Assembly (NCBI GenBank): GCA_964389205.1
Contig: CAYMDH010000005.1
Location: forward strand, 1 to 64,000
DNA length: 64,000 bases
Source: Leptobacterium sp964389205
GTDB lineage: Bacteria; Bacteroidota; Bacteroidia; Flavobacteriales; Flavobacteriaceae
Reading direction: 5' to 3'
Below are positions 9,029 to 17,967 of this stretch, one piece after another. The number at the start of each line of letters is the position of its first letter. The stretch's first letter is position 1. The position numbers were made by a program, and so were the translations under genes. The notes beneath the pieces are model-generated. The model saw only the letters and a list, made by a program, of their open reading frames with translations. It was not told where the DNA came from and did no database searches.

Positions 9029-9571
9029 TTAATTATTAGATATTAAGGATATTCCTAAAATTGCACGAATATTTTTTCTTGCTCTATGCAATATTATTTT
9101 TGTGTTTGCTATTGTCCAACCAGTAATTGTGCTTACATCTTTTAAACTGTATTCTTCTAAATAAAAAAGATTAAGTGCCAAACATTCATTAGGGGAAAGC
9201 AATGTAAATGCGTTTCTAATTTTTATCAATTTTTCGTTCTCACCCAATTCATTCAGCATAGCTTCTTCTGGTAAATTATTTATTTCATCAGTATCTAACG
9301 TAGGTACTCTTTTCTTTATTTTTTTTAATCTTTGAAAAGACTCGTTAACTACTATTCTATAAAACCACGATTTAAATTTTGCGGTTCTATTAAATGATTT
9401 TAATCCGTTGAAAGCTTTTATAAAAGCATCTTGAATAACTTCTTCTGCATACTGGTCATCTTTTACAATAGAAACTGCAATATTAAACGCCATATCTTTA
9501 TAAGTCCTCAAAAAGTATCTATAAGCATTGGTATCACCTGAAAGAAGTTTATCAATATAGATATCATCCAT
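9029..9571 (-). CDS. ECF-type RNA polymerase sigma factor
   Basis: This 180-residue protein has only the sigma region 2 and region 4 domains expected of extracytoplasmic-function sigma factors. Region 2 includes AEEVIQDAFIKAFNGLKSF and FKSWFYRIVVNESF. Region 4 includes LSPNECLALNLFYLEEYSLKDVSTITGWTIANTKIILHRARK, a helix-turn-helix that reads the -35 element. It overlaps the upstream gene by 8 bp and is followed by a small membrane protein that may be its anti-sigma partner. Target genes cannot be read from the window. Confidence 0.92.
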   Translation of the reverse strand: MDDIYIDKLLSGDTNAYRYFLRTYKDMAFNIAVSIVKDDQYAEEVIQDAFIKAFNGLKSFNRTAKFKSWFYRIVVNESFQRLKKIKKRVPTLDTDEINNLPEEAMLNELGENEKLIKIRNAFTLLSPNECLALNLFYLEEYSLKDVSTITGWTIANTKIILHRARKNIRAILGISLISNN

Positions 9572-9938
9572 TTTTCCGCTTTGCTCTCTTACTTATAAAA
9601 TGATTGACCAATAAAGATGCTCCCAAACTAAAACCAAGAATAAAAGTTATAAGAAAACCTTTAAACAATTCACGATCATCTTCTAACCATAGAATTAAGA
9701 ATGCTATTGCTAAAAAAGAAAAACTTACACCTGTTATTACAACTCCCAATTTTAACCAAGGAAATATAAATTCGAACTTATTCTTTTTTTGAATCAAGAA
9801 AATATCTTCTAACTTTTCTCCTTTCTCTATGAGTATCATTCGCTCTTTGTCTCTCGCTTTTTGATAAAAATGCCAGGCTAAGTACAGTGCTGTTATAAAA
9901 GAGACTGCTATTATGCAAAAAATTATAGATTGAATCAT
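9564..9938 (-). CDS. Membrane protein of the DUF6249 type
   Basis: This 124-residue protein has an N-terminal TM segment (about 3-22), the charged stretch KARDKERMILIEKGEKLEDI, and two further TM segments (about 60-80 and 90-112). This pattern matches the small DUF6249-like membrane proteins that often sit before ECF sigma genes in Bacteroidota. It overlaps the sigma gene downstream and the NTF2-like gene upstream (4 bp), so all four genes are probably one operon. Its biochemical role is unknown. Confidence 0.65.
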   Translation of the reverse strand: MIQSIIFCIIAVSFITALYLAWHFYQKARDKERMILIEKGEKLEDIFLIQKKNKFEFIFPWLKLGVVITGVSFSFLAIAFLILWLEDDRELFKGFLITFILGFSLGASLLVNHFISKRAKRKNG

Positions 9939-10711
9939 AGCATTATTTTTTTAGCGTTCATTTTTCCTTCTGGACTCTCCATAGTTAACCCCGTAATTTT
10001 GCCATCATCACCTATAATAAAATTGATTTTAACACTCTTGTCTGCGGCTATAAATTGGTGTTTTGCATAGGGTTTAATTTCGACCTTTTCTCCATGAGAA
10101 CTTCCGTATAATTTTCCGTTTTCTTTAATCATAGATAAAACAAACTCTGGAGAAAATCTATAATCACCTACGTAAAAATCTAATTCGCTTACCGATATTT
10201 TTAAATAATTTTCTCCAGAGCCAACTACCCGTTTTTCTTGTTGATGATCATAACTCATTACTCTGGATAGTTTCCACTCTCCATTCTTTATTAACCATAA
10301 ATGTGTAAACCTTGCTGTTGTTGTTCCAAAGCTGTGAACTCCTTTTTGTAATGCTCCATAAAGCTTATTTTGATTGTATAGAGGAAATACTTTTAAGCTA
10401 TTCTCCTGAAGCTTACGTAGTTCTTTATTTTTACCAGAACCACATAAATTTTCTTTTATAGCTTTAATAAATAAAGCTTTAGTATTCGTAACACCTCCCT
10501 TATCGTGGTAAAATTCAAAATCTTTAGCTGTCAATTTATCTATTTGATTAATATCGCAGGTGTTAAATCCAACAGTAAATAGTAGGCTGTCTTTTGTTTT
10601 AAGAACTTGAAACAAATCAGATTCTTTTGTTAATTGAGCATTTACGACCCTTATTGAAAAAGTAAATAAGGCTAGTAAGGTTTGATTTTTTTTAATTCTA
10701 AGTTTCAACAT
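9935..10711 (-). CDS. Exported NTF2-like (DUF4440/SnoaL) protein
   Basis: This 258-residue protein has a signal peptide ending near VVNAQ (residue 26). The central domain (about 38-155) has the cone-shaped NTF2/SnoaL pattern (DLFQVLKTKDSLLFTVGFNTCDI, DFEFYHDKGGV, FTHLWLIKNGEWKLSRVMSYDH). The C-terminal part (about 170-258) looks like the small beta domain often joined to it, with the repeated pattern ENGKLYGS...GDDGKITGLTM. Such proteins are exported in flavobacteria and have unassigned functions. It is the first gene of the sigma-factor operon, linked by a 4-bp overlap. Confidence 0.7.
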   Translation of the reverse strand: MLKLRIKKNQTLLALFTFSIRVVNAQLTKESDLFQVLKTKDSLLFTVGFNTCDINQIDKLTAKDFEFYHDKGGVTNTKALFIKAIKENLCGSGKNKELRKLQENSLKVFPLYNQNKLYGALQKGVHSFGTTTARFTHLWLIKNGEWKLSRVMSYDHQQEKRVVGSGENYLKISVSELDFYVGDYRFSPEFVLSMIKENGKLYGSSHGEKVEIKPYAKHQFIAADKSVKINFIIGDDGKITGLTMESPEGKMNAKKIML

Positions 10712-10832
10712 AATTTTATTTTTTTCTAAAATGGATTGTTATTTCCTATAGGATTGAAAAAATCTTAAAAAGGTTACAGATGATGAAAAAACTTTATTCT
10801 TTATTCAATATTCAACATTCATTTGCAATGTG

Positions 10833-10840
10833 TAAATTTG
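10833..10840 (+). promoter_or_regulatory. Candidate -7 box for udk operon
   Basis: TAAATTTG matches the Bacteroidota housekeeping -7 consensus TAnnTTTG and lies 16 bp before the udk start codon. No convincing TTTG element is found at exactly the expected distance upstream, so this is a candidate only. Confidence 0.4.
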
Positions 10841-10856
10841 TAAAAAATCATGTTGA

Positions 10857-11465
10857 ATGCTTATTATCGGAATTGCAGGTGGAACTGGTTGTGGAAAAAC
10901 TACTGTTGTTAATCAAATTCTCAATGAATTACCAGAAGATGAAGTGGGTGTAATTTCTCAAGATTCTTATTATAAGGATACCTCACATTTATCCTATGAA
11001 GAAAGAACTAAAATTAATTTTGATCATCCAAGAGCTATTGATTTTGATTTGTTGGAAAAACATTTACAAGAGTTAAAAGCTAATAATCCCATACCGCAAC
11101 CCGTTTATTCATTTGCCAAACATAATAGGACTGAAGGTACCATTGTTACACATCCTAGAAAAGTAATGATCGTTGAGGGTATTTTAATTCTATCGCATGC
11201 CGAAATTAGAAAAATGTTTGATATCAAAATATTTGTACACGCAGATTCTGACGAACGCCTTATTAGACGTATAAAAAGAGATATTTCAGAACGTGGAAGA
11301 GATATAGAAGAAGTGTTAAGCAGGTATCAAACAACACTTAAACCTATGCATGAGCAGTTCATTGAACCTATGAAAGAATATGCAGATATTATAATTCCAA
11401 ATAATACGTACAATACGGTTGCTGTTGATATTGTTAGAACTATTATTAATGATCGTATTACATAA
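10857..11465 (+). CDS. udk: Uridine/cytidine kinase
   Basis: Udk phosphorylates uridine and cytidine in pyrimidine salvage. The protein is 202 residues, the usual length. The Walker A motif GGTGCGKT lies at residues 8-15, SQDSYYKD and NFDHPRAIDFDLL are the substrate-site signatures, and the lid carries RRIKRDISERGRDIEEVLSRY. ATG 10857 places the phosphate loop at the N-terminus as in other family members. It is followed 2 bp later by an FtsB/DivIC-like gene, a neighbour pair often seen in flavobacteria. Confidence 0.95.
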   Translation: MLIIGIAGGTGCGKTTVVNQILNELPEDEVGVISQDSYYKDTSHLSYEERTKINFDHPRAIDFDLLEKHLQELKANNPIPQPVYSFAKHNRTEGTIVTHPRKVMIVEGILILSHAEIRKMFDIKIFVHADSDERLIRRIKRDISERGRDIEEVLSRYQTTLKPMHEQFIEPMKEYADIIIPNNTYNTVAVDIVRTIINDRIT

Positions 11466-11467
11466 CT

Positions 11468-11800
11468 ATGAGTTTTAAAGAACTTCGCAAAAACAAATTC
11501 TTTCGCTTTTTCACAAGTATTTATATACTTGTACTTACTGTTTTTGTAGTTTGGATGCTATTCTTTGATACCAATTCATGGATGACTCATAGGGAATTAA
11601 ATAAAGAGATTAAAAAATTAGAAAAACAAAAAGAATTTCTTCAAAAAGAAATTGAAAAAGATAAAAAAACGATTAATGCTTTGAAAAGTGAAGAAGGTTT
11701 AGAAAAGTATGGTCGTGAAGAATACTATTTCAAGAAAGAAGGTGAAGAGATTTATATAATTGAAGATGAAGACAGTTTAAAAAATAAAAAAGATGAGTGA
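11468..11800 (+). CDS. FtsB/DivIC-like septum formation protein
   Basis: This 110-residue bitopic membrane protein has a short cytoplasmic start, one TM helix (about residues 14-35) and a periplasmic coiled coil (about 42-75, rich in Glu, Lys and Leu heptads), followed by the short conserved tail ...GLEKYGREEYYFKKEGEEIYIIE. This is the architecture of FtsB/DivIC, which bridges FtsL and FtsQ in the division complex. It lies between udk and mutA with a 2-bp gap and an 8-bp overlap, implying cotranscription. Confidence 0.85.
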   Translation: MSFKELRKNKFFRFFTSIYILVLTVFVVWMLFFDTNSWMTHRELNKEIKKLEKQKEFLQKEIEKDKKTINALKSEEGLEKYGREEYYFKKEGEEIYIIEDEDSLKNKKDE

Positions 11801-13160
11801 TTTTCTTTTTCAGGAGTTTCCAAAAGTTTCAGCTAAACAATGGAAACAAAAAATACAATTTGATCTAAAGGGTGCAGATTATAACGATACATTAATTTGG
11901 AACACTGTAGAGGGAATTAATATAAAACCTTTTTATCACAGTGATGAAGAAAACGATTTTATAAAAGTTCCTACACCCTCGCATTGGGATATATGTCAAA
12001 ATATCTATGCTGGTCATGCACAAAAAGCTAATAAAAATGCTGTTGACAGTATAGAGCGAGGCGCTGAAAGCATTCTATTTACAATACTCGATGAAAATAT
12101 ACAGTTAGATGATTTATTTTCAAATATTCATCTAGAAAAAACCCCAATTCATTTAGAGTTAAAATTTTTATCAACTGGTTTTATCAAAAAACTTATTGAG
12201 TTTGCAAAAGGAAAAGAAACTCAGTTTCATCTGTACATAGACATCATTGGGAACTTAGCAAGAAGTGGGAATTGGTATTATAATTTAGAGAAAGACCACA
12301 CTATTTTAGAAGAAATTATTAATCTTTCAAAAACTTTTAAAACAATACTTTCTGTAGATCTGTCATTATATCAAAACGCCGGAGCTACCAATACACAACA
12401 ATTAGCTTATGCACTAGCTCATGCTAATGAATATCTACATCATTTTCAAAATAAAAGCGCACTACCTGAAATTACTTTTAAAACAAGTGTAGGTGCTAAT
12501 TATTACTTAGAAATAGCAAAATTAAGAGCATTACGTTTGTTGTGGAGTCAATTAGCAATTGAATACAATGCAAATGAAAATTGTCAAGTTTTCTCGCAAT
12601 CTAGCAAACGTAATAAAACGATATACGATTATAACGTAAATATGCTTCGAACCACTACAGAGGCTATGAGTGCTATTTTGGGTGGTGCTAATACTGTTTG
12701 TAATTTAGCATACGATGCTATCTATCATAAAAGCAATGAATTTGGAGAACGTATCAGTAGAAATCAATTACTAATTTTAAAAAAAGAAAGCTATTTTGAT
12801 AAAGTAGCTAATCCTGTAGACGGTTCTTATTTTTTAGAAACGCTAACAGAACAGCTAGCAGAAAAAGCATTAGAAATTTTCAAAAATATTGAAGAGGGTG
12901 GTGGTTTCTTAAAACAACTTAAAGAACATACTATTCAGCGTAAAATAAAAGAGAGTGCTGATAATGAACAAATTAGATTTAATGAAGGGAATGAGATTTT
13001 ATTAGGAACTAATAAACATCCAAATGCTAAAGATTTTATGAAAAATGACCTTGAATTATATCCCTTTGTTAAAACAGATAGTAGGAAGACTTTAATTGAG
13101 CCTATTATTGAACGAAGATTGGCTGAAAAATTAGAACAAGAACGATTAAAAAATGAGTAG
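11793..13160 (+). CDS. mutA: Methylmalonyl-CoA mutase small subunit
   Basis: This is the non-catalytic subunit (455 residues) of the heterodimeric B12-dependent mutase that interconverts succinyl-CoA and methylmalonyl-CoA. It retains the TIM-barrel part (SANYYLEIAKLRALRLLWSQ-type helix, TTTEAMSAILGGANTVCNLAYD, NPVDGSYFLETLTEQLAEKA) but lacks the C-terminal cobalamin-binding domain, as expected of the small subunit. It is shorter than many MutA proteins, which keep a B12-like domain. It overlaps mutB by 8 bp, which suits tight stoichiometric coupling. Confidence 0.93.
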   Translation: MSDFLFQEFPKVSAKQWKQKIQFDLKGADYNDTLIWNTVEGINIKPFYHSDEENDFIKVPTPSHWDICQNIYAGHAQKANKNAVDSIERGAESILFTILDENIQLDDLFSNIHLEKTPIHLELKFLSTGFIKKLIEFAKGKETQFHLYIDIIGNLARSGNWYYNLEKDHTILEEIINLSKTFKTILSVDLSLYQNAGATNTQQLAYALAHANEYLHHFQNKSALPEITFKTSVGANYYLEIAKLRALRLLWSQLAIEYNANENCQVFSQSSKRNKTIYDYNVNMLRTTTEAMSAILGGANTVCNLAYDAIYHKSNEFGERISRNQLLILKKESYFDKVANPVDGSYFLETLTEQLAEKALEIFKNIEEGGGFLKQLKEHTIQRKIKESADNEQIRFNEGNEILLGTNKHPNAKDFMKNDLELYPFVKTDSRKTLIEPIIERRLAEKLEQERLKNE

Positions 13161-15312
13161 AAAAGATCTCCAACATATTAGTTTAAAAAAGTACAAAGAA
13201 AACGTTGAAATAGCTGATGTACAAAATGAAGAAACTAAAAACACAGACGTTTGGGATACTGCCGAAGGTATTTCAGTAAAAAAGAAATACACTAAAGACG
13301 ATCTTAAAGGTATTAGACATTTAGATTTTGTTGCTGGTATTGCTCCCAATTTGAGAGGTCCATATTCTACTATGTATGTAAGACGTCCTTGGACGATACG
13401 CCAATATGCTGGTTTTTCTACTGCAGAAGAAAGCAATGCCTTTTATAGACGTAATCTAGCGGCTGGTCAAAAGGGGCTTTCTGTCGCTTTTGATTTGGCG
13501 ACTCATAGAGGATATGATTCTGATCATGAGCGTGTTGTTGGAGATGTAGGGAAAGCAGGAGTTGCCATCGATTCTGTAGAAGACATGAAAATTTTGTTTG
13601 ACCAAATTCCGTTAGATCAAATGTCTGTGTCAATGACCATGAATGGAGCTGTACTTCCTATTATGGCATTCTATATTGTTACTGCAGAAGAACAAGGAGT
13701 AGATCTAAAGCTCTTGGCGGGTACGATTCAAAATGATATTCTTAAAGAGTTTATGGTGAGAAATACCTATATCTATCCTCCTACTCCATCTATGAAAATA
13801 ATTGCAGATATTTTTGATTTCACTAGCAAGCAAATGCCAAAATTTAATAGTATTAGTATTTCCGGGTATCATATGCAAGAAGCTGGAGCTACAGCAGATA
13901 TAGAATTAGCATACACTTTAGCAGATGGTTTAGAATATATACGGACTGGATTGGCAGCTGGCATGAAAATAGATCGCTTTGCTCCTCGCCTATCATTTTT
14001 CTGGGCAATAGGCATGAATCATTTTATGGAAATTGCCAAGATGAGAGCAGGAAGAATGTTATGGGCCAAATTAGTAAAACAATTCAATCCTGAAAATGAA
14101 AAATCATTAGCACTTAGGACTCATTGTCAAACAAGTGGTTGGAGTTTAACAGAACAGGATCCTTTTAATAATGTAGCCCGCACCTGTATTGAAGCAGCAG
14201 CAGCAGCATTTGGAGGCACACAAAGTTTACATACAAATGCACTAGATGAAGCCATAGCTCTCCCTACAGATTTCTCAGCTAGAATAGCAAGAAATACACA
14301 ATTATACTTACAACAAGAAACTGCTATAACAAAAACTGTTGATCCTTGGGCTGGTAGTTATTATGTTGAAAATCTAACTAAAGAAATAGCAGACAAAGCC
14401 TGGAAACTTATTGAAGAAGTAGAAGAATTGGGTGGAATGACAAAAGCCATAGAAGCTGGTATTCCTAAAATGCGAATTGAAGAAGCAGCTGCTAGAAAAC
14501 AAGCTCGAATAGATAGTGGTCAAGATATTATTGTAGGGGTTAATAAATATAGACTAGAACAAGAAGATCCGTTACATATTTTAGAAGTAGATAATGAAAC
14601 TGTTAGAAAACAGCAATTAGAGCGGTTGGCTTCTATAAAAGCAAAAAGAGATACCAAGAAAGTAACGAACTCATTAAAAAAATTAACCGATTGTGCGCGT
14701 TCGGGTGAAGGAAATTTATTAGCTTTAGCAGTAAATGCTGCTAGAGATCGAGCTACATTAGGAGAAATTAGTGATGCTTTAGAAGTAGTATACGGTAGGT
14801 ATAAAGCAAAAATTCAATCATTTTCAGGAGTGTATTCTAAAGAAATAAAAGACGATAAAAGCTTTGAAAAAGCTAAAGAACTCGCCAATAAATTTGCGGA
14901 AAGCGAAGGCAGAAGACCTCGTATTATGATTGCAAAAATGGGGCAAGATGGCCATGATAGAGGCGCAAAGGTAGTTGCCACTGGATATGCAGATGTAGGC
15001 TTTGATGTAGATATAGGACCCTTATTCCAAACTCCGGCAGAAGCAGCAAAACAAGCTATTGAAAATGATGTTCATATTCTAGGCGTTTCTTCATTAGCTG
15101 CTGGTCATAAAACATTGGTTCCTAAAGTAATTGAAGAACTTAAAAAATACAACCGAGAAGATATTATGGTAATCGTTGGAGGAGTAATACCACAACAAGA
15201 TTACCAATATTTATTTGACACTGGTGCCGTAGCTGTCTTTGGGCCAGGCACAAAAATTAGTGATGCAGCGATTCAAATTTTAGAAATTTTAATTGATGAA
15301 GATGAAGTTTGA
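13153..15312 (+). CDS. mutB: Methylmalonyl-CoA mutase large subunit
   Basis: This catalytic subunit has 719 residues. The N-terminal TIM barrel binds the CoA ester (YSTMYVRRPWTIRQYAGFST, RTHCQTSGWSLTEQDP, GGTQSLHTNALDEA). The C-terminal cobalamin domain has DGHDRG at residues 599-604, with His601 the lower axial ligand to cobalt, and GVSSLAAGHKTLVP nearby. The stop codon lies inside a 15-bp inverted repeat. With mutA it probably links propionyl-CoA or odd-chain degradation to the TCA cycle. The epimerase and the MeaB chaperone are not in the window. Confidence 0.96.
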   Translation: MSRKDLQHISLKKYKENVEIADVQNEETKNTDVWDTAEGISVKKKYTKDDLKGIRHLDFVAGIAPNLRGPYSTMYVRRPWTIRQYAGFSTAEESNAFYRRNLAAGQKGLSVAFDLATHRGYDSDHERVVGDVGKAGVAIDSVEDMKILFDQIPLDQMSVSMTMNGAVLPIMAFYIVTAEEQGVDLKLLAGTIQNDILKEFMVRNTYIYPPTPSMKIIADIFDFTSKQMPKFNSISISGYHMQEAGATADIELAYTLADGLEYIRTGLAAGMKIDRFAPRLSFFWAIGMNHFMEIAKMRAGRMLWAKLVKQFNPENEKSLALRTHCQTSGWSLTEQDPFNNVARTCIEAAAAAFGGTQSLHTNALDEAIALPTDFSARIARNTQLYLQQETAITKTVDPWAGSYYVENLTKEIADKAWKLIEEVEELGGMTKAIEAGIPKMRIEEAAARKQARIDSGQDIIVGVNKYRLEQEDPLHILEVDNETVRKQQLERLASIKAKRDTKKVTNSLKKLTDCARSGEGNLLALAVNAARDRATLGEISDALEVVYGRYKAKIQSFSGVYSKEIKDDKSFEKAKELANKFAESEGRRPRIMIAKMGQDGHDRGAKVVATGYADVGFDVDIGPLFQTPAEAAKQAIENDVHILGVSSLAAGHKTLVPKVIEELKKYNREDIMVIVGGVIPQQDYQYLFDTGAVAVFGPGTKISDAAIQILEILIDEDEV

Positions 15313-15334
15313 TTTTATCAAATCAAACTTCATC
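15301..15334. terminator. Perfect 15-bp hairpin overlapping the mutB stop
   Basis: Arms GATGAAGTTTGATTT (15301-15315) and AAATCAAACTTCATC (15320-15334) are perfect complements with a 4-nt loop. The left arm codes for the last residues of MutB and its stop codon at 15310-15312. There is no T run after the right arm on the plus strand, so it may act as a 3' stabilising stem instead of a classical terminator. Confidence 0.6.
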
Positions 15335-15440
15335 AAAATAGCATTCAATTTTATGGTAAAGGCAACAGCTTTAATATATTCTTTAAATAAAATTATTTAA
15401 ATTTTAATTAATGAAAACAAAAATTTAATTTTTGAGACAC

Positions 15441-15680
15441 TTATAAAATCACTACTCCTTCTTTTGCTGGAGCTTCTATACCTAATGCTATATAACATTG
15501 AAATGATGAAGTAGCAGCTTCAATACATCTTACGGATGATATGATTCCTTCTACTAGAACACAAGGAATAGTAGATGTAAAGCTAGCTCCTGAATAAATC
15601 CTATCCATTAGAATGTTATCCAATTTTGCGATTTTAGCTTTCTTTAATTGAAGTAATGTTTTAGAATTTGGTTTTTTCAT
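15441..15680 (-). CDS. Leader-bearing peptide precursor (lanthipeptide-like)
   Basis: This small protein has 79 residues. Its N-terminal part TLLQLKKAKIAKLDN fits the LxLxKxxIxxL leader known from Bacteroidota class I lanthipeptide precursors (for example pinensin-type), and the rest holds three Cys (40, 52, 62) among many Ser and Thr, ending in a hydrophobic tail. The leader matches those at 17706 and 17968, so the three are paralogues. No dehydratase, cyclase, radical SAM enzyme or peptidase-transporter is near. A 17-bp motif lies 71-87 bp upstream of its start (15751-15767). The leader match is seen directly; modification to a lanthipeptide is inference. Confidence 0.65.
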   Translation of the reverse strand: MKKPNSKTLLQLKKAKIAKLDNILMDRIYSGASFTSTIPCVLVEGIISSVRCIEAATSSFQCYIALGIEAPAKEGVVIL

Positions 15681-15750
15681 GATGGTGTGTTTAGTTGCGG
15701 ATAAAGTTAATAGAATTATTAATTTCGCATAAGTCTATAAGCGATAAATA

Positions 15751-15767
15751 ACTCGTCATTCATGAAG
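15751..15767 (+). promoter_or_regulatory. 17-bp motif upstream of peptide precursor
   Basis: ACTCGTCATTCATGAAG matches 16 of 17 bases of the minus-strand site at 17575-17591. It lies between the precursor start (15680) and the 3' end of the TPR-AraC gene (15787). It includes the palindrome TTCATGAA, flanked by CGTC and GACG with one mismatched pair. It is a likely binding site for the AraC-type regulator encoded next door. Confidence 0.55.
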
Positions 15768-15786
15768 GACGATATAAATTCTATTA

Positions 15787-17490
15787 TTATTTGTTTTCCA
15801 TCTCATTTAGTTTTTTAATAAAATATGAGGGATAAATTCCAAAAATTTTATAAAATGTTTTTGAGAAAGATTCGGCTGTTTTAAAACCGCATTCTTGAGA
15901 AATTGCTTTAATCGTATATTTTCTAAAAGTTACTTCAGATTTTAACCTATTAAAACCATATTGAACTCTAAGGCGTTTAATATAAGAAGAGAATCCTTCT
16001 TTTTTATAATGATTAATCAACTTAGACAAATAATTACTGTTAGTGCCTAATCTATTTGCCAAACTACCAAGATTTAATTGACTATCTGTAAATTCTAAAC
16101 TCTTTTCAAATATTTGTAATTTCTTTAGAACATCATTTATGATTTCTTCAGGAATCTCAATAGAATTAGTATTTACTATTTCAATTAATTTTTTATTTGA
16201 TATTAATTGATCATCACGAGTTACTAAATTAGAAAAACGTTTCTGATATAAAATTCGTTTTTGATATTGATAAATAGCTATTCCGATTATTAATAGCAAA
16301 ATACCTAATAAAATACTAAAAGAAATTCTTGACTTTTGTTTTTCTCTTTTCAATTTTTCTATTACCTCTTCTTTACTACTAATAAGCTTGGGAATATCAA
16401 ATTTGTTAGTTAATTCTTCATTTAAATATTTATAATTTTTAAGAAGTGTACTATCTACTGAAAATAATTGTTGAATGTATTCTAACTGCTGTTCTAAATT
16501 TTCATTCTCTTTATAATAATTTATAATATATTGATACCCATCTGTGTGTTCCGGTACTATATCCCCAGTAATTTTAAAAATACTATCTACTTTTTTAAAA
16601 TTTATTACTGCTTGTTCTTCTTTATTTGAAAGCTGATAATTTTTACCTAAAAAATAATAAACGGTTGCTAATACATCTTTATCTACTCCTTTCTCAAATC
16701 TATTTACAACTTTTAAAAGATTTGTTTCTGATTGAGTAAATTTTTCATCATAAATTTCAAAAACACTATTTAGCATTAAAAATTTATGAAAACTAACTCC
16801 ATTATCAGAAGTATTCTCTTCTAGTAATCCTATACGGGTATATACTCGTGCAGAATCTATTAATTTAGTTTTTCTGTAAGCATCAGATAGATAATAGAGT
16901 ACACTATAATATTCATTTGGATTCCAGTCTTTTAATTTATTTTGCATTGCATATTTCCAACATTCTTGAATAAGGTGCAAAGCTTCCTTATTTTTATCAA
17001 TCCTGAGTTTTATTCTTGCTATATTTTCATTTAATAAAAACTCTAAATACTCTTTATTACTCCCATGGTTATGAGCAATTGCTTGTAAAAAATTATCCAA
17101 AGCATCTTTGAATTGTTGATTTTTATGATAAAAAATTCCTTTATCAAAATATGCGACCGTTGGGAAGTTTTGATTTTTAAAATTCTTAGAAAGCTTAATG
17201 ATAGTATCGTAATAATGAAAGTATTTATTTTTCTTTTCATCTAAAATCAGTTTAAAATAATAACCATTAACTATTTTTAAAGTATCTGAATCTTTCTTGG
17301 CCTTTTGAAGATATGCAGTTGCATATTGTAATGCTAGTATTGAATCTTTTTTTTGAAAATAAGTTATAAATTTTGTTTGTAATGTGTCGTATTCTTCTAG
17401 TAAAATATCTGATTCTACGTTTTGTCCAAAAGCTACGACAGCTATAAAAAGAGCAACAAATAAAGAGGTTACATATTTTTTATTAAACAT
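15787..17490 (-). CDS. TPR sensor with AraC-type DNA-binding domain
   Basis: This 567-residue protein has a signal peptide (to about residue 22, VAFGQ), a periplasmic TPR-like helical region (about 30-370), one TM helix (about 388-410) and a cytosolic AraC/XylS helix-turn-helix domain (about 470-563, GSLANRLGTNSNYLSKLI and AISQECGFKTAESFSKTF). This one-component layout lets an outside signal control transcription directly. It lies between two lanthipeptide-like precursor genes and is divergent from the second, with a palindromic site between them. That context suggests it controls the peptides and itself. The ligand is unknown. Confidence 0.85.
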   Translation of the reverse strand: MFNKKYVTSLFVALFIAVVAFGQNVESDILLEEYDTLQTKFITYFQKKDSILALQYATAYLQKAKKDSDTLKIVNGYYFKLILDEKKNKYFHYYDTIIKLSKNFKNQNFPTVAYFDKGIFYHKNQQFKDALDNFLQAIAHNHGSNKEYLEFLLNENIARIKLRIDKNKEALHLIQECWKYAMQNKLKDWNPNEYYSVLYYLSDAYRKTKLIDSARVYTRIGLLEENTSDNGVSFHKFLMLNSVFEIYDEKFTQSETNLLKVVNRFEKGVDKDVLATVYYFLGKNYQLSNKEEQAVINFKKVDSIFKITGDIVPEHTDGYQYIINYYKENENLEQQLEYIQQLFSVDSTLLKNYKYLNEELTNKFDIPKLISSKEEVIEKLKREKQKSRISFSILLGILLLIIGIAIYQYQKRILYQKRFSNLVTRDDQLISNKKLIEIVNTNSIEIPEEIINDVLKKLQIFEKSLEFTDSQLNLGSLANRLGTNSNYLSKLINHYKKEGFSSYIKRLRVQYGFNRLKSEVTFRKYTIKAISQECGFKTAESFSKTFYKIFGIYPSYFIKKLNEMENK

Positions 17491-17574
17491 AATGTCTTAT
17501 AAACTAAGTAGTTTTTAAAGATATAAGAATTGTCTTGATTTATCAAAACCATTCGTTTGAAATATTTACTCGCG

Positions 17575-17606
17575 CTTCTTGAATGACGAGTCGTCGTTCA
17601 TAAATG
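17575..17606. promoter_or_regulatory. Palindromic operator candidate between divergent genes
   Basis: The minus strand of 17575-17591 reads ACTCGTCATTCAAGAAG, 16 of 17 identical to the site at 15751-15767. A weaker copy in the opposite direction overlaps it on the plus strand (17589-17605, 13 of 17). Together they form a near-palindrome centred on 17590 (GAATGACGAGTCGTCGTTC). The site lies about 85 bp upstream of the TPR-AraC start and 100 bp upstream of the peptide gene at 17706, a good position for shared control. Confidence 0.6.
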
Positions 17607-17705
17607 GGCTACTATAATTCTTTGCATAGTTCATTAAAATCATAAACCTTTGATACAATGACCTAGGTACTATTAATTTCTATTAACCATTTAAATTTAA
17701 TCATT

Positions 17706-17942
17706 ATGAAAAAAAAGAATCTCACAAAATTGTCTTTAAACAAAAAAAGTATTTCTAATTTAAATGCTCTTTCTGTAAAAGGAGGTATAGATGCTGTTGG
17801 AATAGAGGCAGGCGCTCCAACATATCAAAAAATTCTTTGTTTCACAAATACCAGCAGATTTTGCCCTTCAGAAGAATATTGTGTTACATCAAAAGCTGCG
17901 GTGATATGTATTACTAATTGTCTAGGTCCTATAGATATATAA
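17706..17942 (+). CDS. Leader-bearing Cys-rich peptide (lanthipeptide-like)
   Basis: This precursor has 78 residues. The basic leader (MKKKNLTKLSLNKKSISNLN) fits LxLxKxxIxxL exactly, and VKGG at residues 24-27 is a plausible double-glycine cleavage site. The predicted core of about 51 residues contains five Cys (CFTNTSRFC, EEYC, VIC, TNC) mixed with Ser and Thr, the raw material for (methyl)lanthionine rings. A second precursor follows after 25 bp, probably in the same transcript. No modifying enzyme is close by, so any maturation would depend on enzymes encoded elsewhere. It could instead be an unmodified disulfide-bonded peptide. Confidence 0.72.
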   Translation: MKKKNLTKLSLNKKSISNLNALSVKGGIDAVGIEAGAPTYQKILCFTNTSRFCPSEEYCVTSKAAVICITNCLGPIDI

Positions 17943-17967
17943 TGTTTAATCTTAAAATTATTATTTT

